Assembly (NCBI GenBank): GCA_963835935.1
Contig: CAWIHK010000001.1
Span: 992,001 to 1,056,000 of the forward strand
Direction: 5' to 3'
Length of the DNA: 64,000 nucleotides
Origin: CAWIHK01 sp963835935
Lineage (GTDB): Bacteria; Bacteroidota; Ignavibacteria; UBA10030; CAVZMI01
Below, in pieces: positions 61,623 through 64,000 of this stretch (position 1 is the stretch's first letter; every line of letters starts with the position of its first letter). The translations under genes were made by a program, and so were the position numbers. The notes under the pieces were generated by a model, which saw only the letters and a program-made list of their open reading frames with translations, searched no databases and was not told where the DNA came from.

Positions 61623-62905
61623 ATTCTATGATAAAATCACGTTTGGCAACGGTAATTATAATCAGCCTTATATTCTTCAATACGGCAATATCCCAGCAAG
61701 TGATAGACCGTGTCGTTGCTATCGTAGATAAGGAAATAATCACGGAAGCGGAATTGGGTTTTCGCGTACTGCAGTACTCGATGCAAAATAAAGTCGATCC
61801 GGATAATGTACAATTGCGAAAACAAATTTTAGATCAGTTGATCGCCGATAAACTCATTCTCGCGCAGGCAGTAGAAGATAGCATTACTGTTACAGACGAT
61901 GAAATAAGCCGGCAGGTCGATGAGAGCATGAAACGCTTTGTGCTGAATTATGGCTCAGAACAAAAGATAGAAGAAATGTACGGAATGTCCATGAGTAAAA
62001 TTAAAAGAGAAATCCGTGATGATGTCAAAAAGCAACTTCTTTCGCAGAAGCTTCAGCAGAAAAAATTCGGTGAGCTGACCGCTAGTCCTCGAGATGTTGA
62101 AGACTTTGTAACTCAATATAGCGATAGTCTTCCTATTATTCCCCGCCAATACGTATTGAGTCAGATTTTTATTGCAGCCAATCCGAGCGATACTACAAAA
62201 GCTCACGTAAAATTGCTCGCGATGAACCTCCTCGATAGCCTCAAGCATGGCGCCGATTTTCAGGAGATGGCGAAAAAGTATTCGCAGGATGGTTCTGCTA
62301 AATTTGGCGGCGACCTTGGTTGGGCGAAACGCGGAAGTTTTGTGAAAGAATTTGAAGAGGTCGCATTTTCCATGACTGATGGATCGATTTCGAAGGTTGT
62401 AGAAACGCAATTCGGATTTCATATTATTCAACTGGTAGAACGGAAAGGCGAATCAATTCACACAAGGCATATTTTATTTAAAGTTGATAGAACCGATTCT
62501 GATAATGAGAGAGCGCGAAAGCGTCTGCTTGAACTTCGTGATCGCGTATTGAAAGGCGAAAGCTTCGCAGATCTGGCAAAATCTTCTTCAGAAGACCCGG
62601 ACACAAAACCATTTGGCGGCGATCTAGGACCGGTTTTGTTGGATCAATTAAATCCTGCAATAAAAACTGGAGTCGAAAATCTTAAACCTGGCGAGATGAG
62701 TAACCCGCTTCCATTAACTCTTACGCCGACAACTAGCGGGTACGCCTTAATGTTTGTGCGAGAGATAATTCCTGAACACAAGATGAATATCCAGCAAGAT
62801 TATAAACGTCTCGAGCAGCAGACACTGTTGATTAAACAAACTCACCTGATGGAACGGTGGATCGAAGAACTAAAGAAAAATATTTTTTGGGAAAACAGAT
62901 TGTGA
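61619..62905 (+). CDS. SurA-like peptidyl-prolyl isomerase/chaperone
   Basis: The 428-aa protein has a signal peptide (SRLATVIIISLIFFNTAIS), the SurA N-terminal domain (QQVIDRVVAIVDKEIITEAE, QILDQLIADKLILAQAVEDS) and two parvulin domains (YVLSQIFIAANPSDTTKA ... GFHIIQLVERKG; IHTRHILFKVDRT ... GGDLGPVLL). This is the standard SurA layout for delivering barrels to BamA. It starts ATGA-overlapping the lipoprotein gene. The three chaperone genes thus form one tightly coupled operon. Confidence 0.92.
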   Translation: MNSMIKSRLATVIIISLIFFNTAISQQVIDRVVAIVDKEIITEAELGFRVLQYSMQNKVDPDNVQLRKQILDQLIADKLILAQAVEDSITVTDDEISRQVDESMKRFVLNYGSEQKIEEMYGMSMSKIKREIRDDVKKQLLSQKLQQKKFGELTASPRDVEDFVTQYSDSLPIIPRQYVLSQIFIAANPSDTTKAHVKLLAMNLLDSLKHGADFQEMAKKYSQDGSAKFGGDLGWAKRGSFVKEFEEVAFSMTDGSISKVVETQFGFHIIQLVERKGESIHTRHILFKVDRTDSDNERARKRLLELRDRVLKGESFADLAKSSSEDPDTKPFGGDLGPVLLDQLNPAIKTGVENLKPGEMSNPLPLTLTPTTSGYALMFVREIIPEHKMNIQQDYKRLEQQTLLIKQTHLMERWIEELKKNIFWENRL

Positions 62906-62959
62906 CGATAAAATGAAACCATTGCTATCCTGTAGATTCTTTTCATCGTTTGGACTATT

Positions 62960-64000
62960 ATGCTCCCGACTGCCCAACATTTAAATTTACGAATTTCAGA
63001 ATTCCTGCTTGATAATGGCCTTCACGTCATTATTCATGAAGATCACACAATTCCCATCGTTGCCGTCGACATTTGTTATCATGTTGGTTCGAAGAATGAA
63101 GAACCGGAGCGGACAGGATTCGCACATCTTTTTGAGCACTTGATGTTCGACGGTTCTCCGCATGTGAAAAGAGGAGAGTTCGACCAGTACATCACTAAAG
63201 CCGGCGGGTGGAGCAATGCGTATACTTCATGGGATAAAACCAATTACTACGAAGTCATCCCATCCAATCAAATCGAATTAGCACTCTGGCTCGAATCGGA
63301 CAGGATGATGGAATTGACAATCACAGACATTAGTCTTGAAACACAGCGTAGCGTGGTGAAAGAAGAACGGCGCTGGCGTGTCGATAATCAGCCGTATGGC
63401 ACCTCTGAAGAACAAGTATTTCTGCGGGCGTTTAAAAAACATCCGTATCGCTGGCCGATCATCGGTTCAATGGAACATCTCGATCGGGCTTCGCTCAAAG
63501 ATGTAAAAAATTTTTTCGACCGATTCTATGTACCAAACAATGCTACACTCGTTCTTGCAGGTGATATTTCCGTGAATGATGCGCGAAAACTTGCACAAAA
63601 ATATTTTGACGAAATTCCGGGTTCCTCCAAACCGGTTGATCGGCCGGGATTGGCTGAACCGTCGCAGGATAAAGAAGAACGGGGTGTGATTGAAGATAAT
63701 GTTCAGCTGCCGGCTGTTTTCATGGCGTATCATATCCCTGAAGAAGGTCATCCTGATTTTTACCCGCTAGCCATAGTTTCCGATATGCTTACAAATGGTG
63801 ACAGCTCCAGGTTATTCCGGCGGATGGTTTATGAAAAAAAAATTGCACAGGATGTCACGAGTTTTGTCTATAATCTCGAACAGCCGGGTTTACTTTGGAT
63901 TTCAGCTACATCGATGGGGCCTGCCTCGGCTGGCGATCTGGAAGGAGAAATTCTTGCTGAAGTCGACGAATTGAAACATGCTGAATGTTCTTCTCGTGAA
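62960..64000 (+). CDS. M16 family zinc protease, 3' end missing
   Basis: The frame is open from ATG 62960 to the end of the window (347 codons), 54 bp after the SurA-like gene. Zinc motif HLFEH (HxxEH) lies in GFAHLFEHLMFDGS, with the distal Glu in ETQRSVVKEERRWRVD, then FYVPNNATLVLAGDI and LTNGDSSRLFRRMVYEKKIA typical of PqqL-like proteases. No signal peptide is seen at this start. It is a different subfamily member from the gene at 37921, which keeps MPP-like spacing. Confidence 0.9.
   Translation, partial: MLPTAQHLNLRISEFLLDNGLHVIIHEDHTIPIVAVDICYHVGSKNEEPERTGFAHLFEHLMFDGSPHVKRGEFDQYITKAGGWSNAYTSWDKTNYYEVIPSNQIELALWLESDRMMELTITDISLETQRSVVKEERRWRVDNQPYGTSEEQVFLRAFKKHPYRWPIIGSMEHLDRASLKDVKNFFDRFYVPNNATLVLAGDISVNDARKLAQKYFDEIPGSSKPVDRPGLAEPSQDKEERGVIEDNVQLPAVFMAYHIPEEGHPDFYPLAIVSDMLTNGDSSRLFRRMVYEKKIAQDVTSFVYNLEQPGLLWISATSMGPASAGDLEGEILAEVDELKHAECSSRE

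Noticed and set aside
1..64000. tRNA or rRNA genes
   Set aside because: I looked for T-arm and anticodon patterns and long conserved rRNA blocks by eye and found none; a tRNAscan run would be decisive.

Overview
The window reads as a chromosomal segment of an AT-leaning Gram-negative bacterium of the Bacteroidota/Chlorobiota/Ignavibacteriota (FCB) group. The support is a TonB-dependent receptor with a carboxypeptidase-like N-terminal end, sigma-54, a PUR-alpha-like DUF3276 protein, a TonB-C-like secreted protein, an aspartokinase-homoserine dehydrogenase fusion, several parvulin-type outer-membrane chaperones and the futalosine route to menaquinone. This placement is inferred from gene content only; no rRNA or tRNA gene was seen.

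Layout. 1-5.4 kb: 3' part of a TonB receptor, then a leftward group dprA, DUF3109, rpoN. 5.4-9.7 kb: an ORF6N gene split by a stop codon, a one-polypeptide ISP-like restriction-modification enzyme and a small orphan protein. 9.7-13.8 kb: phosphohexomutase, a response regulator with an unknown N-terminal domain, a GNAT acetyltransferase, a lipoprotein. 13.8-16.8 kb: a patchwork next to polA in which the 3' end of polA recurs twice as relics, separating two islets that each carry one envelope gene. 16.8-21.3 kb: polA, a GDP-mannose hydrolase-like Nudix protein, an MFS exporter. 21.5-27.7 kb: polysaccharide deacetylase, EamA transporter, two tandem GT-C glycosyltransferases and the stump of a third. 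27.9-35.7 kb: thrA, a GT4 glycosyltransferase, nadE, and two sugar-nucleotide enzymes (WecB/WbpI-like epimerase and WbpB/WlbA-like dehydrogenase). 35.7-37.4 kb: ECF sigma, anti-sigma and Spy-like periplasmic protein. 37.9-44.2 kb: M16 protease, alanine aminotransferase, and nuoG-H-I. 44.2-46.7 kb: a frameshifted ion channel in a cassette-like segment, a TonB-C-like protein, an isoprenylcysteine-methyltransferase-like protein, DUF3276. 46.9-48.5 kb: gamma-synthase/lyase and Cdd1-like protein. 48.5-58.6 kb: the menaquinone region: mqnD on the + strand and, leftward, UbiA, UbiX, UbiD, a fused MqnE-MqnA protein, a Phd-like antitoxin and MqnC, with sua5 and a GH5 hydrolase downstream. 58.8-64 kb: three overlapping parvulin/SurA-type genes and the 5' part of a second M16 protease.

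How it fits together. The menaquinone genes supply the quinone used by the NADH dehydrogenase whose G, H and I subunits lie nearby; MqnB and the final methyltransferase are not in the window. Much of the remainder concerns the cell envelope: surface sugars, outer-membrane protein folding and an envelope-stress sigma module.

The most striking observations are the fused MqnE-MqnA enzyme, the polA 3' end behaving like a repeatedly used integration site, a family of in-register degenerate hexanucleotide tracts found only between genes, an in-frame palindrome inside the DUF3109 gene, an ECF sigma gene whose best start codon is ATA, and a dispersed palindromic element of about 200 bp. All family assignments are by eye from the translated sequence; no database search was run.
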